From Streptomyces sp. NBC_00094 (GTDB lineage Bacteria; Actinomycetota; Actinomycetes; Streptomycetales; Streptomycetaceae), in assembly GCF_026343125.1 (NCBI RefSeq), contig NZ_JAPEMB010000001.1:558001-622000 (forward strand): DNA of 64,000 nucleotides, given 5' to 3'. This document shows, piece by piece, positions 34,481 to 43,021 of this stretch (position 1 is its first letter; each line of letters opens with the position of its first letter). The notes under the pieces are model-generated. The model was given only the letters and a program-made list of their open reading frames with translations. It was not told where the DNA came from and searched no databases. Both the position numbers and the translations under genes were made by a program.

Positions 34481-35638
34481 ATGGAACTGCGTTACGGCAT
34501 CAATCCCCAGCAGCTGGTGGCGACCACCGCGCCGGTGGTGCCCGGGAACCTGCCGGTCAGGGTGGTGAACGGCAGCCCGTCCTACATCAACCTGCTGGAC
34601 GCGCTGAACAGTTGGCAGCTGGTACGGGAGGCGAGCGCCGTCCTCGGACGGCCGGCCGCCGCCTCCTTCAAGCACGTCTCGCCGGCCGGGGCGGCGGTGG
34701 CCGGCCCCGTCGACGAGGTGACCGCCGAGCTGTACGGCGTCGACCGCGACCGTGTCGGTGCGCTCACCAGCGCCTATCTCCGGGCCCGTGACGCCGATCC
34801 GAAGTCCTCGTACGGCGACTTCGCCGCCGTCTCGCACCCGGTCGACGCCGAACTCGCCGAGCTGCTGACCCGGGTGGTCTGCGACGGTGTCATCGCCCCC
34901 GGCTACGCTCCCGGCACCGTCGAGACCCTCAGCCGGAAGAAGAGCGGCCGCTTCCTGGTCATGGAAGCCGACGAGACCTTCACCCCGCCGGGCCAGGAGG
35001 CCCGGGAGGTGTTCGGTGTGCGGCTGACGCAGCAGCGCGACGACGTACCGCTCTCCCCCGCGCTCCTGGACGACGTCGTGTGCGGTGAGCTCACGACGGC
35101 GGCCTCGGAGGACCTCCTGCTCGGACTGGCGGTGCTGCGCTACACCCAGTCCAACTCGGTCTGTTACGTACGCGGCGGGGCGACGCTCGGGATCGGCGCC
35201 GGGCAGCAGTCCCGGGTGGACTGCACCCGGCTGGCGGGCGCGAAGACCGACACGTGGTGGCTGCGCCGCCACCCCGCCGTCCGCGCGCTCGCCTTCCGGC
35301 CCGGTGTCCGCCGCCAGGACCGGATCAACTGGCAGATCCGGTTCGTCGAGGGCGACCTCACCCCGGACGAGCGCGAGCGCCTGTCCGGGGCCCTGTCCGT
35401 GCCCGCCCCCGACCTCACCGACCGGCAGCGCACCGAGTGGCTCGCGGAGCTGACCGGGGTGGCGTTCGCCTCGGACGGCGCGCTGCCCTTCCGGGACAAC
35501 GTCGACCACGCGCGCCGGCACGGCGTCACCGCCGTCGCCGAACCCGGCGGGTCGATCCGCTCCACCGACGTGGAGGACGCCTGCCGCGAGCACGGGATCA
35601 CGCTCGCGCGCACCGGGCTGAGGCTCTTCCACCACTGA
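34481..35638 (+). CDS. Stand-alone AICAR transformylase (PurH transformylase domain only)
   Basis: 385 residues. It catalyses formyl transfer from 10-formyl-tetrahydrofolate to AICAR, the ninth step of purine synthesis. F-K-H-V-S-P-A-G-A-A is the conserved Lys-His active-site segment; Y-T-Q-S-N-S-V-C-Y and G-I-G-A-G-Q-Q-S-R follow at the folate and dimer site. The N-terminal IMP cyclohydrolase domain of full-length PurH (about 520 residues) is absent, and the product begins directly with M-E-L-R-Y-G-I-N-P-Q-Q. ATG 34481 has AGGAGG 7 bases upstream, inside the riboswitch expression platform. It should be induced when AICAR accumulates. Confidence 0.92.
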   Translation: MELRYGINPQQLVATTAPVVPGNLPVRVVNGSPSYINLLDALNSWQLVREASAVLGRPAAASFKHVSPAGAAVAGPVDEVTAELYGVDRDRVGALTSAYLRARDADPKSSYGDFAAVSHPVDAELAELLTRVVCDGVIAPGYAPGTVETLSRKKSGRFLVMEADETFTPPGQEAREVFGVRLTQQRDDVPLSPALLDDVVCGELTTAASEDLLLGLAVLRYTQSNSVCYVRGGATLGIGAGQQSRVDCTRLAGAKTDTWWLRRHPAVRALAFRPGVRRQDRINWQIRFVEGDLTPDERERLSGALSVPAPDLTDRQRTEWLAELTGVAFASDGALPFRDNVDHARRHGVTAVAEPGGSIRSTDVEDACREHGITLARTGLRLFHH

Positions 35639-35647
35639 TCGGCGCGC

Positions 35648-37333
35648 TTACGGGACCCAGTGGTTCCCGGAGGCCGTGATCATGACCTGGAGCTGGATGC
35701 TGGCCGAGAAGTAGCTGCTCGTGTCGACCGGCGTGGCCAGCATCTTGTTCCAGAGGGCGTCCAGCCATGCCTGGCTGCCCGGGTCCGTCATGGCCGCCAC
35801 GGCGAACGGGGCGAAGAAGGCCGCCTCGCTGCCCGCCGAGATCTGGGTGCCGTTGAGCTTGTAGCCGATGGCGATCTTGTTCGGGTCGCCGCCGGTCTTC
35901 GTCTTGATCCAGGTGTTCAGCTTCCGTGCGGCGGCGAGCGACGTGGCGTCCCCGCTGGTCACGGCGTCGTCGGCGATGCGCCACGGGGTACGACAGGCGT
36001 TCCACCAGTACGCGCCGTCGTTGGGGTCCTCCAGGACCTGGCCCGGGGCGGGCTTGGGCGTGGTGTTGGTGTCGACGACGAAGTCGGGAAGCAGTCCCGT
36101 ACCGGAGGCGTAGGTCGACTGGAGGCGGGAGATCTGGGTCTGGTGCGCGGTGCGCACGGCGTCCCAGGTGGTGTCGCCGGAGGCCGTACGGAAGGCGCGG
36201 AAGTGGTCGACCATCCAGTCGGAGGTGCGGCTGATGTAGTAGTACTGGTCGCCTGAGCTGCTCCAGTCGCCCAGCTTCAGGAGCTTGGTCGTCGGGTTGA
36301 GTTCGTCCTTCTTGATCGCGGCGATGTGCTTGAGCGCGAGGTCCTTGTAGTTGTAGGTGCCCGCACTCCCCCACTGCTTGTCGGCGAGGAGCAGACCGTA
36401 GGCCACGTCCATGTCGCCGTCGGTGGCACCGTCACCGCCGTTGACGCTCTTGCAGGCGGTGTCCTGCTCGGCCGCGAGGAGGTTCGGGTTGATGGAGGAC
36501 GGGTGGTCGATCTTCCACTTCACCAGACCGTCGAAGATCTTCTTCGCGTCGGGGTCGGCGCCCGCCATGGTCGCGGCGACGACCATGCCGTACCCCTGGG
36601 CCTCGGCGACGTACGGGTGGTCGGCGTCGGGCGAGATGATCTGGTACCAGCCGTTGCCGCAGTTCTGGCGGACGAAGGCGGCCTTCCACTTGTTGTAGTA
36701 CTCGACGACCTTCTGGTCGAGCGTGGCCTGCGCGCCGGAGGGCTTCAGCGTTCCGGCGGTGTACGGCCTGAGGTGGCTGCCGAAGGGGACGGCCGTCCCG
36801 CCTCCACCGCCGCCGCTCGGGGTCCCGTAGACCTCGAACTCCCAGAGGGAGTAGCCGTACGGCGTGCCGCGCGTGGTCCCGTACATGCGGAGGTACCGAC
36901 CGGTGCCGGAGAGCGTGAGGTCGTCGACGCCGCCGTCACCGGTGGTGGTGGAGTAGACGTCGGTCCAGGTCGACCCGTCGGCCGAGGTCTGTATCCGGTA
37001 CGCCTTGCCGTAGGCGGCCTCCCAGGTGAGCTTCACCCGGGAGACGGTGTGCGTCGCGCCGAGGTCCACGCGGACCCACTGCGGGTCGACTCCCTCCAGG
37101 CTGGCCCAGCGGGTGGTGGCACTGCCGTCGACCGCACGGCCCGGTTCGTACCCGGCCGCCTCGACGGACGAGGCCGTCGCCGGCTTTCCGGCGGACACGA
37201 GGGCGTCGGCGGCGGCCGCCGCCTCCTGCACCCGTGCCTGCGCCGGTGGTTGGGCGTACGCCGTCGGAACGGATGTCAGGGGCAGCACCAACAGGCCGGC
37301 GAGTCCGAGAAGCGAGGCGCTTCGTCGTCGCAT
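35648..37333 (-). CDS. Secreted glycoside hydrolase family 8 enzyme with N-terminal F5/8-type (CBM32-like) domain
   Basis: 561 residues from ATG 37333, with GGGAG five bases upstream. A signal peptide (R-R-R-S-A-S-L-L-G-L-A-G-L-L-V-L, cleavage after A-Y-A) is followed by a discoidin-like carbohydrate-binding domain (residues about 45-170: A-V-D-G-S-A-T-T-R-W, W-V-R-V-D-L-G). A Gly-rich linker then leads to the (alpha/alpha)6 GH8 domain. Candidate acid is Glu in A-E-A-Q-G-Y-G-M and base Asp in D-G-D-M-D-V-A-Y-G. GH8 enzymes are chitosanases, cellulases or lichenases; the upstream palindrome fits a substrate-induced extracellular enzyme. Confidence 0.9.
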   Translation of the reverse strand: MRRRSASLLGLAGLLVLPLTSVPTAYAQPPAQARVQEAAAAADALVSAGKPATASSVEAAGYEPGRAVDGSATTRWASLEGVDPQWVRVDLGATHTVSRVKLTWEAAYGKAYRIQTSADGSTWTDVYSTTTGDGGVDDLTLSGTGRYLRMYGTTRGTPYGYSLWEFEVYGTPSGGGGGGTAVPFGSHLRPYTAGTLKPSGAQATLDQKVVEYYNKWKAAFVRQNCGNGWYQIISPDADHPYVAEAQGYGMVVAATMAGADPDAKKIFDGLVKWKIDHPSSINPNLLAAEQDTACKSVNGGDGATDGDMDVAYGLLLADKQWGSAGTYNYKDLALKHIAAIKKDELNPTTKLLKLGDWSSSGDQYYYISRTSDWMVDHFRAFRTASGDTTWDAVRTAHQTQISRLQSTYASGTGLLPDFVVDTNTTPKPAPGQVLEDPNDGAYWWNACRTPWRIADDAVTSGDATSLAAARKLNTWIKTKTGGDPNKIAIGYKLNGTQISAGSEAAFFAPFAVAAMTDPGSQAWLDALWNKMLATPVDTSSYFSASIQLQVMITASGNHWVP

Positions 37334-37357
37334 GACAACTCCCTCTCTCTGAAGGCC

Positions 37358-37386
37358 CATTGGTTAGGAAGTGTTCCTAACCAATG
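37358..37386. promoter_or_regulatory. Perfect 29-bp palindromic operator upstream of the GH8 gene
   Basis: CATTGGTTAGGAA, GTG, TTCCTAACCAATG: 13-bp arms pair without mismatch around a 3-base centre, 25 bases before the GH8 start. The TTAGGAA/TTCCTAA core resembles operators I remember for ROK-type repressors of chitosanase genes in Streptomyces; that recollection was not checked. Confidence 0.75.
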
Positions 37387-37446
37387 AGCCCGGAGAGTAG
37401 AGCGGGCCGGGGGCCTGCGCAAGACCCCCGACCGATCGCGCGGTGG

Positions 37447-38661
37447 TTACGGGACGATCCGCAGGAGGCGGTTGGGCGAGCCGCTGCCCGGGCTGGTCAC
37501 CTTGTTCACGGTGGCTCCGTTCACCAGAGCGGTCGCGACCTGCGCCGGAGTGGCGGAGGTGTGGCCGGCGAGGTAGACGGCGGCGGCGCCCGCGACGTGC
37601 GGGGTGGCCATCGAGGTGCCAGAGATCGTGTTGGTGGCCGTGTCACTCGTGTTCCAGCCCGCGGTGATCGACACACCGGGGGCGAAGAGGTCCAGCACGG
37701 AGCCGTAGTTGGACCAGCTCGCCTTGGCGTCGGTGTTGCTCGTGGCGCCGACGGTGATGGCGGCGGCGACCCGGGCGGGCGACGTGGAGGAGGCGTTGAC
37801 ACCGGAGTTGCCCGCGGCGACGGCGTAGGTGACGCCGTCCGCGATGGAGTTCTTCACCGCGTTGTCGAGCGCGGTGGAGGCGCCACCCCCGAGGGACAGG
37901 TTGGCGACGGCCGGGGCCCCCGCCGCGTGGTGGGAGGTGACCCAGTCGATGCCCGCGATGACCCCGGCGGTGGTGCCGGAGCCGGCGTTGTCGAGGACGC
38001 GGACGGCGACGATCTTCGCGGCCTTGGCCACGCCGTACGTCGATCCCGCGATGGTGGTGGCGACGTGCGTGCCGTGCCCGTTGCCGTCCTGGGCGACCGT
38101 GTCACCCTCCACGGCGTCGTACCCGTTCACGGCCCGCCCGGCGAGCTGGGCGTGACTGATGCGGACTCCGGTGTCGATCACGTACGCGGTGACGCCGGCG
38201 CCGGCGGTGTCGGGGTACGTGTACGTGCCGGAGAGCGGGAGGTTCGCCTGGTCGATGCGGTCCAGGCCCCAGGGGGCGTTGGTCTGCGTCGCGTCGGCGC
38301 GGAATATGCGGTTCTGCTCGACGGAGGCGACGGCCGGGTCGGCGGCGAGGCGGCGGGCCTCCTCCTCGCCGAGGGTGGCCGTGTACCCGTTGAGCGCGGA
38401 GCCGAAGGTCTTGCGGACCGTGCCGCCGTAACCGGCTATCAGGCTCCGGCCCTTGGCGGAGGCGGCCTTGAAGCCCGCGCCCTGCTTCAGGGTGACGACG
38501 TAGCTGCCGGGCACCGCGTCGGGCGAGCCGGCCGCGAGGACCACCCCCTCGGCGGGGGCCGCCTGGGCGGGGACGGCGGCGAAGGTGCCGAGCAGGGCGG
38601 CCGCGGTCGCGGCGGACACGGTCAGCGCGAGACGGGCCTTGGTGTGCTGCGGGAGTGCCAT
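37447..38661 (-). CDS. Secreted subtilisin-like serine protease (S8 family)
   Basis: 404 residues. Signal peptide of about 35 residues ending A-Q-A, then an I9 inhibitor propeptide (V-P-G-S-Y-V-V-T-L-K; V-A-S-V-E-Q-N) to about residue 120, and the catalytic domain. The triad is complete: Asp in Y-V-I-D-T-G, His in N-G-H-G-T-H-V, Ser in G-T-S-M-A-T-P-H, with oxyanion Asn in A-A-G-N-S-G. It resembles proteinase-K-like alkaline proteases common in streptomycetes and lacks a C-terminal P-domain. It lies upstream of the GH8 gene on the same strand, with a 113-base gap that holds the operator. Confidence 0.95.
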   Translation of the reverse strand: MALPQHTKARLALTVSAATAAALLGTFAAVPAQAAPAEGVVLAAGSPDAVPGSYVVTLKQGAGFKAASAKGRSLIAGYGGTVRKTFGSALNGYTATLGEEEARRLAADPAVASVEQNRIFRADATQTNAPWGLDRIDQANLPLSGTYTYPDTAGAGVTAYVIDTGVRISHAQLAGRAVNGYDAVEGDTVAQDGNGHGTHVATTIAGSTYGVAKAAKIVAVRVLDNAGSGTTAGVIAGIDWVTSHHAAGAPAVANLSLGGGASTALDNAVKNSIADGVTYAVAAGNSGVNASSTSPARVAAAITVGATSNTDAKASWSNYGSVLDLFAPGVSITAGWNTSDTATNTISGTSMATPHVAGAAAVYLAGHTSATPAQVATALVNGATVNKVTSPGSGSPNRLLRIVP

Positions 38662-38994
38662 GCGAGGGAGTCCTCCTCTTCGGCGTCGCGCCTCGTGTGG
38701 GGGCGGCGCGACAGTGGGGGGCGCGTGTGGTCACACGCACGGCCGGGAGCCGTGTGGGGCGATCCGGCGTGATCAGCAGACTGTCCGGTCTACGGGCGTA
38801 GCTCAAGGGAGTTGGGGTCTTGTCATGCATCTGCCACACTGCCGCAATCGAACTCCCGTCGAACCCGCAGAAAACACCCACGGACTGACGGCACGTCGGA
38901 AGGGGGGCTTCATGTCCGGATCCGACTGATATGTTCGGAATGCCGTAATGGATCAGCGACACGCATCCGTGCCGCCCGCTCGACGGGATCAGAC
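38662..38994. other. Divergent intergenic region between the protease and Gre-like genes
   Basis: 333 bases without a convincing gene. It contains a 16-bp palindrome, GCGTGTG-GT-CACACGC (38723-38738), in the protease leader, and a relatively AT-rich stretch from about 38815. A 34-codon frame from ATG 38825 lacks a proper ribosome site. No clear -35/-10 pair stands out for either gene. Confidence 0.5.
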
Positions 38995-39486
38995 ATGACC
39001 GGTGGACCCGAGCCCCTCAGCGCCGTCGGCCGCGAGGCCTTCACCCGCGAACTCGTCGACCTGCGCACCGAACGCGAAGCCGTCGCCGTGACCTTGCGGG
39101 AAGGCGGTGGCGACCAGCCGGGCGACCGGGCCGACCAGGCCGACGAACTGCAGCGCGTCACGGAACTCCAGCGCCTGGACTCCCGCATCGCCGAGATCGA
39201 GGGGCGGCTGCGCGAAGGGGCCGTCGCGGGGCCGCCGAGCACCGACACGGTCGGCGTCGGCAGCACCGTGACCGTACGGTTCGCGGACGCCACCGAGGAG
39301 ACCGTCCAGATCGCCGAGGTCGCCGAGGTCCTCGACGCGACCATGGTCACCGCCGACAGCCCGCTCGGCGCCGCACTGCTCGGTCACCGGGCCGGCGACA
39401 CCGTCACGTACGACACGCCCGAGGGCCGGACGACCGCGGCCGTGGTGTCGCTCGGCACCCGCGACGGCCAGGGCGACGCGTCATAG
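38995..39486 (+). CDS. GreA/GreB-family transcription elongation factor-like protein
   Basis: 163 residues from ATG 38995. An N-terminal coiled-coil part (residues 10-75, V-D-L-R-T-E-R-E-A and R-L-D-S-R-I-A-E-I-E-G-R-L) is followed by the FKBP-like C-terminal domain (V-G-V-G-S-T-V-T-V; S-P-L-G-A-A-L-L-G-H-R-A-G-D-T-V), the S-P-(L/I)-G-x-A-L-x-G pattern of Gre factors. The loop between helices is acidic (D-Q-P-G-D-R-A-D) but not typical, so transcript cleavage stimulation is not assured. Streptomycetes also carry a canonical greA; this may be a specialised paralogue. The next gene overlaps its stop. Confidence 0.8.
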   Translation: MTGGPEPLSAVGREAFTRELVDLRTEREAVAVTLREGGGDQPGDRADQADELQRVTELQRLDSRIAEIEGRLREGAVAGPPSTDTVGVGSTVTVRFADATEETVQIAEVAEVLDATMVTADSPLGAALLGHRAGDTVTYDTPEGRTTAAVVSLGTRDGQGDAS

Positions 39487-39557
39487 AGCAGCAGGCGGCG
39501 GAGGCCGACCGCAAGGGCGGTCCGGGGCACACCGTCCTGGTCGCCCTCGCCCTCGCC

Positions 39558-40310
39558 GTGCCCATCACGAAGGTGGCCTACACGGTCGGGGGCGGCGACG
39601 CGGTCCGTGACGTGCTCGTCGGCATGGAGCCCCAGAACTGGCCGGACGTCCTGCTGGGCATGGTGATCACCGATCCCCTGCTCGGATCCGTACTCGCCGT
39701 CGTCATCTCCCGTGTGGTGTTCGCCCTGTTCGCCGCGCGCGGCGCGGTGCCGTTGGGCGGCGGGTTCGCCGGAACGGCCCGGCGGGCCGCGCTGACGATC
39801 GTCAACCCGCTCGCCGTGGCGGTGATCGACGCCTGCTTCTTCGGCCCCTGGTGGGGGCTGGCCACCGGACTCGTCGCGTTCGCGCTGCGGCAGGGCGTCG
39901 TCGTGGAGTACCGCACGGGCCGCCGCCGGTCGCGCCGCGGCCACCAGCGCACGCACGAGCACGACCGTGACGAGGAGCCCGGTGGGACCCCCCACCGGGA
40001 CGCGGGCTACCGACCGCCCTCCTGGCTGCGCCGGGCCGCCGCCGTCGAGCAGTGGGTGGCGCTGTCCCTGACCGTGCTCGTCCTGCCGTGCCTGGCCTTC
40101 GTCTCGGCGCTCGACGGGCAGGCCTGGACCTCGATCGTCGAGTGCCGGGTCACGAACGGCACGGAGACAGGGAACGACCGGCTGATCGAGCTGGGCCGCA
40201 AGGGCGACGGCGTCGTCGGCTGGAACCTCGACTCCGAGGAGGTCTCCAACGGCCTCGGCTGTACGAGCGACGAGAGCCGCTACGTCCGCGAACCGTGGTG
40301 GCGCGGTTGA
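39558..40310 (+). CDS. Hypothetical membrane protein (start uncertain)
   Basis: At least 250 residues with four or five hydrophobic segments (for example V-L-A-V-V-I-S-R-V-V-F-A-L-F and L-S-L-T-V-L-V-L-P-C-L-A-F) and an Arg/His-rich loop in the middle. No family was recognised. GTG 39558 lacks a ribosome site and falls inside a hydrophobic stretch. The same frame is open upstream to an ATA codon at 39483 that overlaps the previous gene's TAG stop and follows an AGGGCG. Either the true start is non-standard or this annotation truncates about 25 residues. Probably co-transcribed with the Gre-like gene. Confidence 0.55.
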   Translation: MPITKVAYTVGGGDAVRDVLVGMEPQNWPDVLLGMVITDPLLGSVLAVVISRVVFALFAARGAVPLGGGFAGTARRAALTIVNPLAVAVIDACFFGPWWGLATGLVAFALRQGVVVEYRTGRRRSRRGHQRTHEHDRDEEPGGTPHRDAGYRPPSWLRRAAAVEQWVALSLTVLVLPCLAFVSALDGQAWTSIVECRVTNGTETGNDRLIELGRKGDGVVGWNLDSEEVSNGLGCTSDESRYVREPWWRG

Positions 40311-40328
40311 GGAGCCGCCCCTTCCGGG

Positions 40329-40964
40329 TCAGCCGGTGACGATGCCGGCCACCAGGTTGATGGTGGTGGCCAGGATGCTGGCCCCGAAGACGTACGACAG
40401 CAGGCAGTGCCGGAGCACGATCGCGCGGATCGACGACTTCGAGACGTTCGTGTCGGAGACCTGGTAGGTCATGCCGAGGTTGAAGCTGAAGTAGAGGAAG
40501 TCGCTGTACCGGGGCGGATCGTCGGAGTTGAAGTCGATCCCGCCGCCGGGGCTCAGGGCGTAGTAGTCGTACGCGTAGCGGGCCGCGTACATGAGGTGGA
40601 GCGCCGCCCAGGACATGAAGACGCCGCAGAGGGCCGTCGCGGCCGCGGCGTGCCCCAGGCCCGAGTGGCCGACCAGGAGCATCACGATGATGCCGACGAG
40701 GCCGCACACGGCGGTTCCGACGACGACGAGCTCCTCGACGGCGGGGCGGAACTCCTCCCGCCGGACGTTGCGGTGGGTGGTGGCCGCGTCCATGGGCCAG
40801 AGCACGAACCAGCCCGTGACGACGAAGAGCGTCTCCGCCGTGGCGATGCCGGCGAGGGCGCCCATCGGCGCGCCCGCCAGTGCGCCGACGACCACGCCCG
40901 CCACCGCTCCGACGAGCGTCGCCCCGACGAGCCGCGGAACGGCGTCGACCAACCGGCGATTCAC
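40329..40964 (-). CDS. DUF1345 integral membrane protein
   Basis: 211 residues with five or six membrane segments. The central Y-A-R-Y-A-Y-D-Y-Y and [19 protein letters not shown] segments are the signature of the DUF1345 family, whose function is unknown. Three bases separate it from the encapsulin stop, so it is the third gene of the DyP-encapsulin operon. Whether it serves the nanocompartment or is only co-transcribed cannot be decided from sequence. Confidence 0.88.
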   Translation of the reverse strand: MNRRLVDAVPRLVGATLVGAVAGVVVGALAGAPMGALAGIATAETLFVVTGWFVLWPMDAATTHRNVRREEFRPAVEELVVVGTAVCGLVGIIVMLLVGHSGLGHAAAATALCGVFMSWAALHLMYAARYAYDYYALSPGGGIDFNSDDPPRYSDFLYFSFNLGMTYQVSDTNVSKSSIRAIVLRHCLLSYVFGASILATTINLVAGIVTG

Positions 40965-40967
40965 GGC

Positions 40968-41783
40968 TCAGGCCTCCAGGACCACCACGGCCTCGTCGGT
41001 GTACGTGCGGAAGGTCAGCGTCTCGTGGAAGTACAGGTCGATGCCGTGCGCGTCGTGACTCGTGTAGCCGATCGCCACGTCCTGGCCGAGCAGCAGCGCG
41101 AAGTCGCCGCCACGGGTGGAGACGACGAAGCCGCCGCTGAGGGCCGGCGCCCAGATCGGCGCGCCGTCGAGCATCCGGCCCAGGTGGGCGGCGATCGGGT
41201 AGCCGTGGTCGGAGGTCTCGCTGACCGCCCGGTACTGGTCGGCCCCGAGCAGCAGCGCGTACGGCCCGTCGACGCCGACGAGCCGCAGCGCCGTCAGGGC
41301 CCGGCTGATCGCGTCGGGGTACTCGCGCGGCTCGGTCGGCAGGCGCAACACCGGGTTGGAGGACCGGGCGCGCAGTCCGTCGACGCCGGCGGCACCGTAC
41401 CCGTCGAAGATCGTCCGGTCCTCGGCGTACGCCATCGTGCGCGCCGCGTCCTTGACGGGCTGCCAGTCGGAGTCCTTGGAGCCGCGCTCCACGTCGTCCA
41501 CGGCGGCCCGGGAGACGGTGAACGGCACGCGCAGCTCGACGATCGGGGCCGCCTGGCGCAGCCGGGCCGAGACGCCGGCCGCCGGGGGCTCGATGTCGGT
41601 GAGGTGGCCGACGCCGACCGCGGCGAGGCCGGGGCCGGCCGGGTCGGGGACGTCGACGACGCGGCGGCCCGCGACGTGGCGCCGGAAGGTCCGGCGGGCC
41701 TCCTCCTCGATCTCCGCCCAGGCCGCGGGGGTGATGGGGGCGAGTTCGCGGTGCAGGTTGTTCGACACGTCGGGAGTCGTCAT
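40968..41783 (-). CDS. Encapsulin shell protein (family 1, linocin M18-like)
   Basis: 271 residues with the HK97-type fold of encapsulins. It starts N-N-L-H-R-E-L-A-P-I-T-P-A-A-W, the region that lines the shell interior and binds cargo peptides. It continues with R-T-F-R-R-H-V-A-G-R-R-V-V-D-V and ends F-R-T-Y-T-D-E-A-V-V. It assembles into an icosahedral nanocompartment around its cargo. The ATG overlaps the stop of the peroxidase gene (ATGA), so cargo and shell are translated together. Length is normal for the family. Confidence 0.95.
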   Translation of the reverse strand: MTTPDVSNNLHRELAPITPAAWAEIEEEARRTFRRHVAGRRVVDVPDPAGPGLAAVGVGHLTDIEPPAAGVSARLRQAAPIVELRVPFTVSRAAVDDVERGSKDSDWQPVKDAARTMAYAEDRTIFDGYGAAGVDGLRARSSNPVLRLPTEPREYPDAISRALTALRLVGVDGPYALLLGADQYRAVSETSDHGYPIAAHLGRMLDGAPIWAPALSGGFVVSTRGGDFALLLGQDVAIGYTSHDAHGIDLYFHETLTFRTYTDEAVVVLEA

Positions 41784-42829
41784 GACGCTGGGGCTCCTTT
41801 CAGACTGCCGATGCCCAGGGACTCCCCGGGGCTCGCGGCGCCCGGGGGCGGGGACGGGGCGGCGGCCGGGGACGGGGCGCCGGCCGGGGCGGCGGTCTCG
41901 GCCGGGGCGGCGGGGAGGTCGGCGAGCAGGTCGGCGCTCGGGACGAAGAAGAGGCCGCCGGTGACGGCGCGGGAGAAGTCGAGGATGCGGTCCGTGGTGC
42001 CCGGGGGATCTCCGAGGAACATGTGGCGGAGCATCCGTTCGGTGACGGCGGGCGTGCGGGCGTATCCGATGAAGTACGTGCCGAACTCGCCGCTGCCGAC
42101 CTGTCCGAACGGCATGTTCGCGCGCACGATCTTCTGCTCGACGCCGTCGTCGTCGACGATCGTGTTGAGCGCGACATGCGAGTTCGCCGGCTTGACGCCG
42201 TCGGGCAGTTCGACGTTGGCCTGCTTGGTGCGGCCGATGACGTGTTCCTGCTCCTCGACGGTGAGGGAGTCCCAGGCGGTCATGTCGTGCACGTACTTCT
42301 GCACGACGACGTAGCTGCCGCCCCGGAAGCCCGGGTCCTCGTCGCCGATGTGCACGGCGTCGGCGGCGGCCGTGCCCGTGGGGTTCTCACTGCCGTCGAC
42401 GAAGCCGAGCAGGTCGCGCTCGTCGAAGTACGTGAAGCCGTGGACCTCGTCGACGACCGTCACCGCGCCGCCCAGCCGGTCCAGGATCAGCCGGGCCAGC
42501 TCGAAACAGAGGTCCATGCGCCGGGCGCGCAGATGGAACAGCAGGTCGCCCGGGGTGGCCGGCGCGAGGTGGCGGGGGCCGCGCAGGGGTGTGAACGGGT
42601 GCAGGTCGCGCGGGCGGGGACCACCGACGAGCCGGTCCCAGGCCTCCGCGCCCAGTCCGACGACGCAGCCGAGCCCGGAGTCGGGGGAACGGAACGCCAC
42701 CGAGCGGGTCAGCCCCGCCAGGTCCTGGAGCGCCTCCCGTACGGCCGCCTCTCCACCGGGGGCCACGGTGGCCACCAGGAAGACGGCCGCCGGGGAGGGG
42801 GGCGTGAGGACGGGCTGGGCGACGACCAT
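41780..42829 (-). CDS. Dye-decolorizing (DyP-type) peroxidase, encapsulin cargo
   Basis: 349 residues. The haem-binding ferredoxin-like repeats carry G-F-V-D-G-S-E-N-P with the catalytic Asp of G-x-x-D-G, and N-S-H-V-A-L-N with the proximal His. After the catalytic core a Pro/Ala-rich flexible linker (from about residue 305) leads to S-L-G-I-G-S-L-K-G, the encapsulin-loading peptide. It is therefore cargo for the shell encoded immediately downstream. DyP enzymes oxidise dyes and phenolics with hydrogen peroxide. No leader peptide is present. It is divergent from the first molybdoenzyme gene across 192 bases. Confidence 0.95.
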   Translation of the reverse strand: MVVAQPVLTPPSPAAVFLVATVAPGGEAAVREALQDLAGLTRSVAFRSPDSGLGCVVGLGAEAWDRLVGGPRPRDLHPFTPLRGPRHLAPATPGDLLFHLRARRMDLCFELARLILDRLGGAVTVVDEVHGFTYFDERDLLGFVDGSENPTGTAAADAVHIGDEDPGFRGGSYVVVQKYVHDMTAWDSLTVEEQEHVIGRTKQANVELPDGVKPANSHVALNTIVDDDGVEQKIVRANMPFGQVGSGEFGTYFIGYARTPAVTERMLRHMFLGDPPGTTDRILDFSRAVTGGLFFVPSADLLADLPAAPAETAAPAGAPSPAAAPSPPPGAASPGESLGIGSLKGAPAS

Positions 42830-42898
42830 GGGACTCCCGTCGAGAGGAACCGCACAAAACGGATTAATGGGGCGGCGTCAGCGTATCCGCGCGCGGAG

Positions 42899-42934
42899 GA
42901 TCCCGCCCGGCCTCCCGGGAGGCCGGGCGGGATC
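42899..42934. terminator. 36-bp perfect palindrome in a divergent promoter region
   Basis: Two 18-base arms, 42899-42916 and 42917-42934, are perfect reverse complements with no loop bases between them. An RNA from it would form a very stable hairpin. It lies 88 bases upstream of the GTG at 43022 and 70 bases upstream of the peroxidase start on the other strand. It may be an attenuator, an insulating terminator or a large operator. Confidence 0.6.
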
Positions 42935-43021
42935 GAGTGGCAGGCCTTCCTCACCGGACCTAGCCTGCGGAAGAGAGCCGTTTCCCCTGCCTGTGCACGC
43001 ATGCCTGAAGGGTGGAGAGTC

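Noticed and set aside
38825..38929. A 34-codon ORF upstream of the Gre-like gene
   Set aside because: No proper ribosome site, low coding bias, and no overlap with the next gene.
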